Notes: generated by a model not told the origin, from the sequence alone. Shown: positions 42,581-51,892, numbered from the stretch's first letter. The stretch is DNA of 64,000 nucleotides from Wenzhouxiangella sp. AB-CW3 (GCF_014725735.1 NZ_CP061368.1:1317225-1381224), one strand, 5' to 3'. Numbers and translations are program-made.

Positions 42581-43675
42581 TCAGCTGCGCAGGGGCGGCT
42601 GCTGAATCAGGGTCACGCTGGTGGTGAACAGCTGATTGCCACGAATGATCTCGAACTCGACTTCCCGACCGGGCTCCAGGTTGGCCAGGCGCTGGGTCAG
42701 AGCGCGCGCGCTGGCGACCGACTGCTCATTGGCCTGGACCAGGATGTCGCCGGGTTGCAGTCCGGCTCGCCAGGCGGGTCCGCCCTGGTGGATCTGGGTG
42801 ATGCGGGCGCCGGGCCGGGTGGCGTCCTGTCCGGTCAGGTTGAGCGTGACGTCGGCCAGGTCAGCACCCAGCCAGCCGCGCTTGACCTGTCCGTACTCGA
42901 TGATCTGGCTGGCCACGCGACGGGCAACCGGGGCTGGAATGGCAAAACTGATACCCTGGGCCCCGGTTTCCTGGCCCAATGAGGCGCTGTTGATGCCCAC
43001 GACTTCGCCGCTGGCGTTGATCAGGGCGCCGCCGGAATTGCCGGCATTGATGGCCGCGTCAGTCTGGATGAAGTCTTCATGGCCGCCAAGGTCGAGGTGG
43101 GCACGGCCGGTGGCGCTGATGATGCCCTGCGTGACCGTATGGCTCAGCCCATAGGCATTGCCGATGGCCAGGACCACGTCGCCGGTGCGCAGCCCTGAAT
43201 TTTCAGACAGCGTGGCCACCGGCAGGTCGTTCATGCTCACCTCCAGCAGCGCCAGGTCGGTACCGGGATCGGCACCGACCACGCGCGCTTCGGCGATGCG
43301 CCCGTCCCACAGGGCCACGAGGATGTCGTCGACGTTGGAAATGACGTGCATCGTGGTCAGAATCAGTCCGTCACTGGAAATGATCACGCCCGAGCCCAGG
43401 CCTTGGCGGGGGCGGGTGACCATGCGGTCGCGGTAGAGTGCGGAAAACAGTGGGTCGGAGAACTCCATGCCCAGCGGCTCGCTGACCAGCGTACGGGTAT
43501 AGACGCTGACTACCGCCGGCGCCGTTCGGTTGACCGCTTCGGCGTAGGAATCCGGCGCGCGATTGCCCGTAGCGTCCAGTGCCGGCAGCAGTTCAGGCCG
43601 AAACCAGACCAGCACAAAGGCCACGGCCAGACCCAGGATGGTGAACTGCAAGGCAAATTGAAGGACTCTGGTCAT
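42581..43675 (-). CDS. DegS/AlgW-like periplasmic S1C serine protease with PDZ domain
   Basis: 364 residues from ATG 43675; a TTG start 12 bases upstream is possible. One N-terminal membrane anchor (about 3-22, FALQFTILGLAVAFVLVWF) precedes a trypsin-like domain with His in LTTMHVIS, Asp in GTDLALLEV and Ser in INAGNSGGAL. A single PDZ domain follows (about 255-350, KRGWLGADLADV). One anchor plus one PDZ is the DegS/AlgW layout, the site-1 protease that cleaves RseA under envelope stress. No rpoE or rse genes are near, so this role is by family only. Confidence 0.9.
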   Translation of the reverse strand: MTRVLQFALQFTILGLAVAFVLVWFRPELLPALDATGNRAPDSYAEAVNRTAPAVVSVYTRTLVSEPLGMEFSDPLFSALYRDRMVTRPRQGLGSGVIISSDGLILTTMHVISNVDDILVALWDGRIAEARVVGADPGTDLALLEVSMNDLPVATLSENSGLRTGDVVLAIGNAYGLSHTVTQGIISATGRAHLDLGGHEDFIQTDAAINAGNSGGALINASGEVVGINSASLGQETGAQGISFAIPAPVARRVASQIIEYGQVKRGWLGADLADVTLNLTGQDATRPGARITQIHQGGPAWRAGLQPGDILVQANEQSVASARALTQRLANLEPGREVEFEIIRGNQLFTTSVTLIQQPPLRS

Positions 43676-43796
43676 GTATCGATGCAAAGTTCAGCGGCCC
43701 CGCCCTGGCGCCGAGTTCTTGTGTCGGGGATGACGGCCAAATCCGCCTGTGATACGGCATGCGTGGAATATTTCTCGCATAAAGTACCATGGACGA

Positions 43797-43826
43797 TTGA
43801 GAAACAGCTTAATTTTTCGCTAAAAT
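43797..43826 (+). promoter_or_regulatory. Candidate sigma-70 promoter for petABC
   Basis: TTGAGA (43797-43802), an 18-base AT-rich spacer and TAAAAT (43821-43826) lie in the 304-base gap between the divergent protease gene and petA. The gap holds no gene. The promoter would leave a leader of about 150 bases before petA. Confidence 0.55.
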
Positions 43827-43979
43827 AGCGGGCTGATTGTTCTTGAGTCCGTTTCGCGTGACGCCGCTTGCTCCCGATCGGGAACCAGCGGTCGGGTACA
43901 GGCGGGACGCAATCCCGGGAGCATCGGCCTTTCAGCATGCCGAGCTGCCCCCTAAAGAAACCTAGTTCTGGAGTGCTTC

Positions 43980-44603
43980 ATGTCGGAAAGTGATTCGCTT
44001 TCGTCCATCCAGCCGCCCGAGAATCCGGGTCGGCGCCGTTTGCTGGCGTGGACCACCGGGGTGGTCGGTGCCGCAGGCGTCGGTGCCGCGGTCTGGCCGT
44101 TTGTCTCCTCGCTGCAGCCCAGTGCCCGGGCGCGGATCATCGGGGCGCCGGTCGAGGTCTTTATCGGCAACCTGGAGCCGGGGCAGTTGCTGCGAGTCCA
44201 GTGGCGTGGCCAGACCATCGGCGTGATGCGCCGCACCGAGCGTATGCTCGAGGATCTTCAGGCCCTGGCCGATCAGCTCCGCGACCCGGACTCAAGTGCA
44301 GAGCAGCAGCCCGAGTATGCCCGCAACTTCCATCGCTCGATCCGACCGGAAGTCCTGGTGGCCAATATCCATTGCACCCACCTGGGCTGCGTGCCCCAGG
44401 TGTTGCCGGAAGTCGGAGCCCAGCCGTTCGACGAGAACTGGCGCGGCGGGTTCTTCTGCCCCTGCCACCGTTCGACCTTCGATCTGGCCGGACGCGTGTT
44501 TCGCGGGGTGCCGGCGGTACTGAACCTGGTGGTGCCACCATACCGATTCATCGACGACGATCACGTCCTCATCGGCGAAGACCCGGAAGAAGGAGCAGCC
44601 TGA
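43980..44603 (+). CDS. petA: Ubiquinol-cytochrome c reductase, Rieske iron-sulfur subunit
   Basis: 207 residues. A Tat-like N-terminus (NPGRRRLLAWTTGVVGAAGVGAAVWPF) provides the membrane anchor. The 2Fe-2S ligands are in CTHLGC and CPCHRSTFDLAG near the C-terminus. The protein passes electrons from ubiquinol to cytochrome c1 in the bc1 complex at the inner membrane. It is the first gene of the petABC operon; petB follows with one base between stop and start. Confidence 0.97.
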   Translation: MSESDSLSSIQPPENPGRRRLLAWTTGVVGAAGVGAAVWPFVSSLQPSARARIIGAPVEVFIGNLEPGQLLRVQWRGQTIGVMRRTERMLEDLQALADQLRDPDSSAEQQPEYARNFHRSIRPEVLVANIHCTHLGCVPQVLPEVGAQPFDENWRGGFFCPCHRSTFDLAGRVFRGVPAVLNLVVPPYRFIDDDHVLIGEDPEEGAA

Positions 44604-44604
44604 C

Positions 44605-45843
44605 ATGGCAAAGCCCGCCAGTTCGATCAACAAGCACATCAATGCCGTCGGTCAGTGGATTGACGATCGCTCCAATATCAGCGAGTTCTACAAGAAGCAC
44701 TTGAGCGAGTACTACGCCCCGAAGAACTTCAATCTGTGGTACTTCTTCGGGTCGCTGTCCTTGCTGGTACTGGTCAACCAGATCGTGACCGGCATTTTCC
44801 TGACCATGCACTACAAGCCCGACGCGGAGCTGGCCTTCGCCTCGGTTGAATACATCATGCGCGATGTCGAGTGGGGTTGGCTGATTCGCTACATGCACTC
44901 GACCGGCGCGTCGCTGTTTTTCGTGGTGGTCTACCTGCACATGTTCCGAGCCCTGATGTACGGCTCGTACCAGAAGCCCCGCGAGCTGGTCTGGATCCTC
45001 GGTGTCACCATCTACCTGGTGCTGATGGCCGAGTCCTTCATGGGCTACGTGCTGCCCTGGGGCCAGATGTCCTACTGGGGTGCCCAGGTGATCATTTCGC
45101 TGTTCGGCGCCGTGCCGTGGATCGGGGACGGACTGGTCGAGTGGATTCGCGGCGATTACATGGTCGCTGACGCCACGCTCAACCGTTTCTTCGCGCTGCA
45201 CGTCGTGGCGCTGCCCATGGTGCTGCTGCTGCTGGTCGTCTTGCACCTTGCCGCGCTGCATGAGGTGGGTTCGAACAACCCCGATGGCGTCGAGATCAAG
45301 GAAAAGAAGGATGCCCAGGGCCGTCCGATCGATGGCATTCCGTTCCATCCTTACTACACGGTCAAGGACATCTTCGGCGCGGCCTTCTTCCTGATCATCG
45401 CGGCGTTCATCATCTTCTTCCTGCCGGAATTCGGTGGCTACTTCCTCAAGCCTGACAACTTCATCGAGGCCGACCCGCTGGTGACGCCGGACCACATTCC
45501 GCCGGTCTGGTACTTCACGCCGTTCTACGCCATTCTCCAGGCCGTGCCCGACAAGCTCATGGGCGTGATGCTGATGGGTGCGGCGGTCATGATCCTGTAC
45601 CTGGTGCCGTGGCTTGATCGCAGCCCGGTCAAGTCGCTGCGCTACCGCAGCTGGATGTCGAAGCTGGCGCTGGCCATCTTCGCCGTGGCATTCATCAGGC
45701 TGGGCATGCTGGGGCTGTCTCAGGATTCCAGTACCCTGGAGCTGAGGCTGTGGACCTTCCTGTACTTCGCGTTCTTCATTCTGATGCCGATCTGGACGCG
45801 CTTCGAGCCCACCAAACCCGTACCCGAGCGAGTGACCAAGTAA
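44605..45843 (+). CDS. petB: Cytochrome b subunit of the bc1 complex
   Basis: 412 residues with about eight to nine membrane helices. The four heme-b histidines lie on helices B and D (for example RYMHSTGASLFFVVVYLHMFRAL and LNRFFALHVVALPMVLLLLVVLHLAALHEVG, each quoted by segment). The Qo-site signature PEWY-type region reads PVWYFTPFYAIL here, with Val for Glu at the second position. A long C-terminal extension continues past helix VIII. It holds the Qo and Qi sites of ubiquinol oxidation. Confidence 0.96.
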   Translation: MAKPASSINKHINAVGQWIDDRSNISEFYKKHLSEYYAPKNFNLWYFFGSLSLLVLVNQIVTGIFLTMHYKPDAELAFASVEYIMRDVEWGWLIRYMHSTGASLFFVVVYLHMFRALMYGSYQKPRELVWILGVTIYLVLMAESFMGYVLPWGQMSYWGAQVIISLFGAVPWIGDGLVEWIRGDYMVADATLNRFFALHVVALPMVLLLLVVLHLAALHEVGSNNPDGVEIKEKKDAQGRPIDGIPFHPYYTVKDIFGAAFFLIIAAFIIFFLPEFGGYFLKPDNFIEADPLVTPDHIPPVWYFTPFYAILQAVPDKLMGVMLMGAAVMILYLVPWLDRSPVKSLRYRSWMSKLALAIFAVAFIRLGMLGLSQDSSTLELRLWTFLYFAFFILMPIWTRFEPTKPVPERVTK

Positions 45844-46581
45844 ATGAGTTATCGACACTTTCAGATTGTTCTGGTGCTGATTGCCATGGCCGTTGCCAAC
45901 CCGGCGACGGGTAAGGGTGGTGATCTCGATCACGCCAACACCAATGTCCATGACAAGGCGGCGTTGCAGCGCGGTGCCAGCCTGTTCGTGAACTACTGCA
46001 TGGGTTGTCATTCTGTCCAGTTCATGCGCTACCAGCGACTGGCTGACGATCTCGGCCTTACCGAGGAACAGGTAGAAGAGTTCCTGATCATGGGCGATGG
46101 CGAGGCCGGCGACTACATGCTCACGGCCATGGATGCCAGCGATGCCGAGGACTGGTTCGGCGTGACGCCGCCGGATCTGAGCCTGACCGCCCGTTCGCGC
46201 GGCAGCGACTGGATCTACAGCTTTCTGCGTGGCTACTACCTGACAGACGACGGCTGGAACAACACGGTGCTGGAAAATCCGGCCATGCCGCATGTGCTGT
46301 GGGATCTGCAGGGCATCCAGCGCGCCGTGACCGAGACCTACACCGACGATGAGGGCCAGGAGCGGACCCGCGTGGTCAGCCTGGAACTGGATCAGGAAGG
46401 CCGCATGTCGCCCCGGGATTTCGACAAGGCCATGCTGGATCTGACCACGTTCATGGAGTACGTCGCCGAACCGGCCGCGCTTCAGCGTGAGCGGCTGGGG
46501 ATCTGGGTGCTGCTGTTTCTCGGATTGCTGACCTTCCTGGCGTATCTCCTATACAAGGAATACTGGAAGGACGTCAAGTGA
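45844..46581 (+). CDS. petC: Cytochrome c1 subunit of the bc1 complex
   Basis: 245 residues directly after petB with no spacer. A signal peptide (FQIVLVLIAMAVANPATG) is followed by the heme-binding motif CMGCH (about residue 53), an axial Met region and a C-terminal membrane anchor (LGIWVLLFLGLLTFLAYLLY). It accepts electrons from the Rieske protein and delivers them to soluble cytochrome c. Its size matches short proteobacterial c1. Confidence 0.96.
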   Translation: MSYRHFQIVLVLIAMAVANPATGKGGDLDHANTNVHDKAALQRGASLFVNYCMGCHSVQFMRYQRLADDLGLTEEQVEEFLIMGDGEAGDYMLTAMDASDAEDWFGVTPPDLSLTARSRGSDWIYSFLRGYYLTDDGWNNTVLENPAMPHVLWDLQGIQRAVTETYTDDEGQERTRVVSLELDQEGRMSPRDFDKAMLDLTTFMEYVAEPAALQRERLGIWVLLFLGLLTFLAYLLYKEYWKDVK

Positions 46582-46627
46582 GTGCTGTGTCCGCCAGCCT
46601 GAAGGCGCCAGACCACCTAGCCGGAGT

Positions 46628-47251
46628 ATGACTAACATGATGGCCCTGTATTCCTCGGAGAACTGCATCGACTGTCATCGTGTGCGCGTCGTCCTGGCCG
46701 AAAAGGGGATCAACGTCGAGATCATCCATGTCGAGCAGGATCGTGCCGCCACGGCCGACCTGGCTGAGCTCAACCCTTACGGCGAGACGCCGACACTGGT
46801 CGACAGAGACCTGACGCTGTATGGCACCTGGGTGGTGACCGAGTACCTGGACGAGCGTTATCCGCACCCGCCGCTGATGCCGGTCGACCCGGTATCGCGT
46901 GCCTATCTCCGGCTGGCCATGTACCGCATGTTCCGCGACTGGATCGATGCGGCGCGCATTATCGAAACCTCTGGTGGCGAGAAGAAGGTTGCCGCCGCGC
47001 GCAAGCAGCTGCGCGAGGGGATCATCTCGTCCGATGACCTTTTTGGTGTCAAGCCTTTCCTGCTCAGCGATGAGCTTTCGCTGGCCGATTGTGCTCTGGT
47101 GCCGTTGCTCTGGCGCCTGCCGGCCTACGATATCGATCTGACGGCGCGCCAGGCCCCCAACGCGATCAAGTACATGGAACGCATGTTCGCGCGCGACTCG
47201 TTCAAGCGCAGCCTGACCGAGGTCGAGCGAATCCTGCGCGAAGGGGAGTGA
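46628..47251 (+). CDS. sspA: Stringent starvation protein A (GST-fold)
   Basis: 207 residues. A thioredoxin-like N-terminal domain (LYSSENCIDCHRVRVVLAEKG) and an all-helical C-terminal domain (YLDERYPHPPLMPVDPVSRAYLR, SLADCALVPLLWRLP) follow the GST fold. SspA binds RNA polymerase and alters transcription under starvation. GGAG lies only two bases before the first ATG; the ATG at 46637 has better spacing and may be the true start. petABC-sspAB is a common gene order. Confidence 0.94.
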   Translation: MTNMMALYSSENCIDCHRVRVVLAEKGINVEIIHVEQDRAATADLAELNPYGETPTLVDRDLTLYGTWVVTEYLDERYPHPPLMPVDPVSRAYLRLAMYRMFRDWIDAARIIETSGGEKKVAAARKQLREGIISSDDLFGVKPFLLSDELSLADCALVPLLWRLPAYDIDLTARQAPNAIKYMERMFARDSFKRSLTEVERILREGE

Positions 47252-47255
47252 GCGC

Positions 47256-47669
47256 ATGCTGTCAAGCCGACCCTACCTGCTGCGGGCGCTGTATGAATGG
47301 ATTGTCGACAGCGGTCTGACGCCACATCTGCTGGTCGATGCCCAGCAACCCGGTGTCGAGGTGCCGGAATCGGCCGTCGAAGATGGCCGGGTGATTCTCA
47401 ATGTCAATCCATCGGCAGTGCGAGACTTGCTGATCGATGCTGAACTGGTGACGTTCGTTGCCCGTTTCGGCGGCGTGTCGCAGGCAGTGACCGTGCCGGT
47501 CGAGGCTGTCGAGGCCATCTATGCCCGGGAGAATGGCCGCGGGATGATGTTTCCCCCGGATGGCGAGGATCCCGGTGGCCCCTCGGGCAAAGAGGGGGAC
47601 GAGTCTACAGAGGCCCGTTCACCGTCGCCGGGCCCGCGCGGCAAGCCCAACCTGAAAGTCATCAAGTAA
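47256..47669 (+). CDS. sspB: Stringent starvation protein B, ClpXP specificity enhancer
   Basis: 137 residues. LSSRPYLLRALYEWIVDSGLTPHLLVDA is the SspB start, followed by the substrate-binding beta domain (VILNVNPSAVRDL, VTFVARFGGVSQAVTVPVEAV). A disordered linker ends in PNLKVIK, the ClpX-docking tail. It tethers ssrA-tagged proteins to ClpXP. It begins four bases after sspA and is co-transcribed with it. Confidence 0.95.
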   Translation: MLSSRPYLLRALYEWIVDSGLTPHLLVDAQQPGVEVPESAVEDGRVILNVNPSAVRDLLIDAELVTFVARFGGVSQAVTVPVEAVEAIYARENGRGMMFPPDGEDPGGPSGKEGDESTEARSPSPGPRGKPNLKVIK

Positions 47670-47675
47670 GCAAGG

Positions 47676-48023
47676 CTACCGGGTTTCTTCTCCTTCCTCG
47701 ATCACGCGGCCGCCATCTTCGCGCTCGGCCCAGATGGCGATCAGCCGCGTACCGATCATGGTCAGCTCGCCGCCGCGCCGCTGACCCCCGTCGGGGCTGA
47801 AGTCGAAGCGGTAGCGACGACGCCATTGCAGTCCCCGCTTCGAACGCGTCGGCCACAGCCCGGCCAGGGTAACGGTCTGATCGAGCAGTTGCCAGTGCTG
47901 GCTTCGACAAAAAGTCCGCGCATGTCCCCGGGCCCGGTCGCGGGCGTTGACCGCCGATGCCCAGTACAGCGCGGCTGCCCCCAACAGCAGCAGGATGGCC
48001 AGGGTTTCTTCCATGCCGTTCAT
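47676..48023 (-). CDS. DUF3301 family small membrane-anchored protein
   Basis: 115 residues: one N-terminal membrane helix (about 6-24, ETLAILLLLGAAALYWAS) followed by a basic, beta-rich region (CRSQHWQLLDQTVTLAGLWP, LQWRRRYRFDFSPDGGQRRGGEL). The pattern matches DUF3301 proteins of gammaproteobacteria, whose function is unknown. Its start overlaps the stop of the smr gene by four bases, so both are expressed from the same transcript. It converges on sspB with six bases between the stops. Confidence 0.8.
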   Translation of the reverse strand: MNGMEETLAILLLLGAAALYWASAVNARDRARGHARTFCRSQHWQLLDQTVTLAGLWPTRSKRGLQWRRRYRFDFSPDGGQRRGGELTMIGTRLIAIWAEREDGGRVIEEGEETR

Positions 48024-48553
48024 CGACGTGTGCTCAGCAGCACGTGAACGGCCCCCGTGCCGCCATCATGCGGCGGGGCCGAAGCAAAAGCGGCAACGCG
48101 GCTGTGGCGGCTTAGCAGACGCGCCGCAAGGCGCTTGATCTGCGGGCCATCCGGCCCCGAGCGCAGCCCCTTGCCGTGAATGATCTTGACGCAGGAAAAG
48201 CCCTCGCGCTCGGCGTGGGCCAGGAACTCCCGAATGGTGCGGCCGGCTGCCTCCAGGTTCATCTGGTGCAGGTCGATCTGATCCTGGACTCGCCAGTGTC
48301 CACGCCGCAGACGGGTCAGAACACGCTTCTGCAGCCCCGGCCGCAGGTAGCTGATTTCCTCGCCGGTCTCGACGGCACTGAAATCGATGGGGGCGGAGGC
48401 GAGATCGTCCATTACGGCCCGCTCGTCCTGCTGGCGCTGGCGCGGCTGGGCACGCGGTGCGGGAGGCCGGCTCTGCACCCGGTCGCTCCTGACCCGTCGC
48501 ACTGATCCGACAGACTCGCGAAACAGCTCGAAATCCTTGTCTGAATTGTTCAT
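48020..48553 (-). CDS. Smr-domain protein (SmrA-type putative endonuclease)
   Basis: 177 residues. The basic N-terminus is followed by the Smr domain (about 90-177): QIDLHQMNLEAAGRTIREFL, CVKIIHGKGLRS and APPHDGGTGAVHVLL, carrying the DLH, HGKG and GGTGA-type motifs. Smr proteins nick or cleave nucleic acids; recent bacterial examples act on RNA of stalled ribosomes, so the substrate is not certain. The DUF3301 gene follows with a four-base overlap. It is divergent from surE across 73 bases. Confidence 0.9.
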   Translation of the reverse strand: MNNSDKDFELFRESVGSVRRVRSDRVQSRPPAPRAQPRQRQQDERAVMDDLASAPIDFSAVETGEEISYLRPGLQKRVLTRLRRGHWRVQDQIDLHQMNLEAAGRTIREFLAHAEREGFSCVKIIHGKGLRSGPDGPQIKRLAARLLSRHSRVAAFASAPPHDGGTGAVHVLLSTRR

Positions 48554-48626
48554 GGCATCCTGCGTTCAGCTGCGTCCGACGACCCGACTTCCTTTATAGT
48601 TACGTTTTACCCAGTCCAGTTCAAGC

Positions 48627-49406
48627 ATGCATATTCTAGTTGCCAATGACGACGGGCTTTATGCGCCCGGAATCCGCCTGTTGTCGGAGCGGCTGCTCGA
48701 TCACAGCGAACGTGTGACCGTGGTCGCCCCCGACCGTGACCGCTCCGGGGCCAGCAATTCGCTGACCCTGGACCGCCCGATTCGCGTCGATCAGCGTGAT
48801 GATCGCACGTACAGGGTGTATGGAACGCCCACCGACTGCGTGCACATCGCCATAACCGGGCTGCTCGAGGACGAGCCCGACATGGTGGTCTCGGGGATCA
48901 ACGCAGGCGCCAACCTGGGCGATGACGTGCTCTACTCGGGCACGGTGGCAGCGGCCATGGAGGGGCGTTTCCTCGGCCTGCCGGCAATGGCCGTGTCACT
49001 GGTTCATTCCAACGGCGGGCCGCGCCACTATGAAACCGCTGCCGAAGCGGCCTGCCTGCTGATGGCCCGTCTCAAGGACGAGCCCTTGCCGGCCGACACC
49101 ATACTCAACGTCAACGTGCCCGACGTGCCCTGGGACGAGATTCAGGGGTTTGAGACCACCCGCCTGGGTCATCGTCACCGCTCCGAAGACGTGATCCCTC
49201 TCGAGGACCCGCGCGGGCGCAGCTTCTACTGGATCGGCCCGGCCGGTGGCGAAGAGGACAACGGGCCGGGCACCGATTTCCATGCCGTTCGCAAGCACCA
49301 TGTTTCGGTCACGCCCATCCACGTCGACCTGACTCGCTACCAGGCACTGGACCAGGTCAGTCACTGGATTGAGCAGCTCAACCTCGGATCGAAAGCTGAC
49401 CGGTGA
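48627..49406 (+). CDS. surE: 5'/3'-nucleotidase SurE
   Basis: 259 residues. [16 protein letters not shown] carries the metal-binding Asp-Asp pair, and [40 protein letters not shown] and GTDFHAV (last segment by position) are family blocks. It removes phosphate from nucleoside monophosphates and is tied to stationary-phase survival. It overlaps pcm by four bases. The order surE-pcm-(yqaA)-nlpD follows the E. coli surE-pcm-nlpD-rpoS cluster, but no rpoS follows here. Confidence 0.97.
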   Translation: MHILVANDDGLYAPGIRLLSERLLDHSERVTVVAPDRDRSGASNSLTLDRPIRVDQRDDRTYRVYGTPTDCVHIAITGLLEDEPDMVVSGINAGANLGDDVLYSGTVAAAMEGRFLGLPAMAVSLVHSNGGPRHYETAAEAACLLMARLKDEPLPADTILNVNVPDVPWDEIQGFETTRLGHRHRSEDVIPLEDPRGRSFYWIGPAGGEEDNGPGTDFHAVRKHHVSVTPIHVDLTRYQALDQVSHWIEQLNLGSKADR

Positions 49407-50059
49407 TGATGGCTCCCAGTGGCATAGGCATGACCTCCGAAACCACACGCAGGCGCCTGATCAAGCGCCTGCGCGACAAGGGCATTCAGGATGAACGGGT
49501 GCTTGATGCGATGGCCGCGGTGCCGCGTCACCTGTTTGTCGACGAGGCCTTGTCGTCACGGGCCTACGAGGATACGGCCCTGCCCATCGGCAGAGGTCAG
49601 ACCATATCCCAGCCCTACGTCGTGGCGATGATGACAGCGGCGGTGCTGCGAGAGGGCAGGCTGGGCAAGGTACTGGAAGTTGGAACGGGTTCGGGCTACC
49701 AGGCTGCGATTCTGTCCCGGCTTGCCGACAAGGTGTTCACCACCGAGCGGATCGGCGAACTGCAGCGCAGCGCCCGCCAGCGTTTTCATCGCCTGGGCTT
49801 GCACAACATCTATACCCGTCATGCCGACGGCAACGAAGGCTGGCCCAGCCAGGCTCCATTCGACGCCATCATGGTCACTGCCGGCGGCGATATCCCGGAG
49901 CAGTTGTTCGAGCAGCTCGCCGAGGGGGGTGTGCTGGTGGCTCCCGAGACTGCCGGAACTCATCAGCAACTGGTGCGGGTGACGCGACGGCAGGACGGCT
50001 ATGAGCGTGAGGTGTTGGGTGCCGTCACCTTCGTGCCACTGAGAACGGGACTGGAATAA
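49403..50059 (+). CDS. pcm: Protein-L-isoaspartate O-methyltransferase
   Basis: 218 residues from GTG 49403 overlapping the surE stop; start codons 3-27 bases further on are also possible. [31 protein letters not shown], the SAM motif [15 protein letters not shown] and [17 protein letters not shown] define the enzyme. It repairs isoaspartyl residues in aged proteins. Its product works alongside SurE in the stress-survival cluster. Confidence 0.97.
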   Translation: MMMAPSGIGMTSETTRRRLIKRLRDKGIQDERVLDAMAAVPRHLFVDEALSSRAYEDTALPIGRGQTISQPYVVAMMTAAVLREGRLGKVLEVGTGSGYQAAILSRLADKVFTTERIGELQRSARQRFHRLGLHNIYTRHADGNEGWPSQAPFDAIMVTAGGDIPEQLFEQLAEGGVLVAPETAGTHQQLVRVTRRQDGYEREVLGAVTFVPLRTGLE

Positions 50060-50081
50060 GTGAGCGGGGAAGGCTGCTGAG

Positions 50082-50657
50082 GTGTTTCGTGCACTCTACG
50101 ATCGGGTGCTCATGTGGTCCCGGCATCGACACGCCCGGCGCTACCTGTTTACCCTGAGCCTGACCGAGGCCACCTTCTTTCCGGTGCCCCCCGATGTCAT
50201 GCTTGCCCCGATGGTGCTGGCCGAGCGAAAGGCGGCCTGGCAACTGGCCTTTCTGACTACGCTGGCCTCGGTCATCGGCGGGCTGATCGGGTACCTGATC
50301 GGGTTTCTGGCCATCGAGGCCGTCATGCCGCTGATCGAGCGGGCCGGTTACATGGATGCCTATGATGCCGCCGTCGACGCCTTCCAGCGCTTCGGGGTCT
50401 GGTTCGTTATTCTGGCCGGCTTCTCGCCCATACCCTTCAAGGTGATCACCATTGCCGCCGGCGCCCTGGGCATGCCTGTATTCGGTTTCCTGATTGCCGC
50501 CACGATTGGCAGGGGCGCGCGTTTTTACATGGTCGCCGGGGTGATATACGCTGGCGGAGAACGTGCGGCCGAGTATCTTCGCGACTGGATCGACATACTC
50601 GGCTGGGTGTTCGTGGGCCTGACTGCCGTTGCCTTGCTGCTGTGGTGGCTGTGGTGA
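50082..50657 (+). CDS. YqaA-like DedA/SNARE-associated family membrane protein
   Basis: 191 residues from GTG. About four to five membrane segments include TTLASVIGGLIGYLIGFLAI and the conserved FSPIPFKVITIAAGALGMPV and GRGARFYMVAG, typical of the YqaA branch of the DedA superfamily. These proteins are thought to move or flip undecaprenyl phosphate or phospholipids, but YqaA itself is little studied. It is placed between pcm and nlpD with a four-base overlap to nlpD, so it shares their operon. Confidence 0.9.
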   Translation: MFRALYDRVLMWSRHRHARRYLFTLSLTEATFFPVPPDVMLAPMVLAERKAAWQLAFLTTLASVIGGLIGYLIGFLAIEAVMPLIERAGYMDAYDAAVDAFQRFGVWFVILAGFSPIPFKVITIAAGALGMPVFGFLIAATIGRGARFYMVAGVIYAGGERAAEYLRDWIDILGWVFVGLTAVALLLWWLW

Positions 50658-51487
50658 AACTTCGTTTCCCTGTCGTGCTGCTGATCGCGACTGTCCTGGC
50701 GGGTTGCGCCCCCTGGGCCCCGGCGCCCGTGGAAGATCGAAGTCGTGGTGCAGAGCCGCCGTCGCCACCTGCCCAGGAAGAGCGGGTGGTCACTGCGCCG
50801 CCACCCGTCTACGAGGTGCGGCGTGGCGACACGCTGTATTCCCTCGCCTTTCGCTTCGGCCTCGACTGGCGCGCCGTGGCCGAATGGAACGATATCGATG
50901 CGCCCTACACAATTCGTCCGGGCCAGGAGCTGCGCATGACCGCACCGCCGGCAGCCAGGCCCAGCGCCGAACCCGGACGGCCGGCCGTAGCGCAGGCCGA
51001 TCCGGAGCCCGAAGCCGAACAGGACAGCGAAACCGCAACGCCGGATCGCCCTGAACCCGCCCGCGAGACGACGCGCGCACCGGCACCTTCGGCATCATCC
51101 AGCACCCGCACGGTCGGTGGCGTGGAATGGCAGTGGCCGGCATCCGGGACAGTACAGCGGCCCTTTGACGCCAGTGCGACCCGTCGGGGCATCGGAATTG
51201 GTGGACAGGCTGGCGAACCCGTGCTGGCCGCCGGCGCGGGCGAGGTGGTCTACAGTGGCACGGCGCTGATCGGTTACGGCGAGCTGATCATCATCAAACA
51301 CTCCGACACCCTGCTGTCGGCCTATGGCTACAACCGCAGTCGGCTGGTCGAGGAGGGTGATCAGGTGTCGCGTGGCGAGCAGATTGCCGAGATGGGTCTG
51401 AACGAACGCGACGAAGAGTTGCTGCACTTTGAGATCCGGCGCGATGGCCAACCGGTCGACCCCCTGTCCTACCTGCCGCAGAGATAG
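50654..51487 (+). CDS. nlpD: NlpD-like lipoprotein with LysM and degenerate LytM (M23) domain
   Basis: 277 residues from GTG 50654 overlapping the yqaA stop. The lipobox is LAGC (about residue 18). A LysM domain follows (YEVRRGDTLYSLAFRFGLDW), then a Pro/Glu-rich linker and a C-terminal LytM domain (about 160-277). The zinc-binding HxxxD motif is replaced by GIGIGG, and only the His of LLHFEIR remains, so it cannot be a metalloprotease. As in E. coli NlpD it is expected to activate an N-acetylmuramoyl amidase in cell separation. It is the last gene of the surE cluster. Confidence 0.92.
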   Translation: MKLRFPVVLLIATVLAGCAPWAPAPVEDRSRGAEPPSPPAQEERVVTAPPPVYEVRRGDTLYSLAFRFGLDWRAVAEWNDIDAPYTIRPGQELRMTAPPAARPSAEPGRPAVAQADPEPEAEQDSETATPDRPEPARETTRAPAPSASSSTRTVGGVEWQWPASGTVQRPFDASATRRGIGIGGQAGEPVLAAGAGEVVYSGTALIGYGELIIIKHSDTLLSAYGYNRSRLVEEGDQVSRGEQIAEMGLNERDEELLHFEIRRDGQPVDPLSYLPQR

Positions 51488-51517
51488 TCTGAATACTCGC
51501 CACCAGCCTGTCGCCGG

Positions 51518-51889
51518 TCAGGCCATGATCAATGCCGCCAGCGCGCGCCGGTTCTCGCTCATCAGCACATTGAACGTGCGGGCCGCGGCCGGCAGCGTCA
51601 TGCACTCAAAGCCAATGCCCTGTTCGACAAAGCGCATCTGGAGCTCGATTGGCGGCACCTGGTGGGTTCGGCCAATGCCGACGACCACCAACTCGGGTTG
51701 TGGCCCGAGCAGAACCGACAGCCTGTCCTCATCGAGATCGTCCAGGGAGCAGACCGGCCAGTCGGTTTCCAGAAAGCGAGCACCCACCACCAGGCTGGCG
51801 TGGTAGATGGCCTGGTCGATGCGCACGCCCTGGTCGGTCACCTCGCGAATGACATGATGATTGCCCTGGCGGTGCTCGGTCAGTTCCAC
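51518..51889 (-). CDS. Mth938-like (DUF498/NDUFAF3-type) domain protein
   Basis: 123 residues. VLLGPQPELVVVGIGRTHQVPPIELQMRFVEQGIGFECMTLPAAARTFNVLMSENRRALAALI (quoted in meaning, with key motif VVGIGRTH then TLPAAARTFNVL) matches the small Mth938-like alpha/beta domain. In mitochondria the relative NDUFAF3 assists complex I assembly; the bacterial role is unknown. It follows yhbY on the same strand by only three bases, suggesting an operon. Confidence 0.85.
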   Translation of the reverse strand: MELTEHRQGNHHVIREVTDQGVRIDQAIYHASLVVGARFLETDWPVCSLDDLDEDRLSVLLGPQPELVVVGIGRTHQVPPIELQMRFVEQGIGFECMTLPAAARTFNVLMSENRRALAALIMA

Positions 51890-51892
51890 TGG

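Noticed and set aside
45241-45300. GGTTCGAA resembling a tRNA T-loop
   Set aside because: It lies inside petB in frame and no cloverleaf can be built around it. No tRNA was found in the window.
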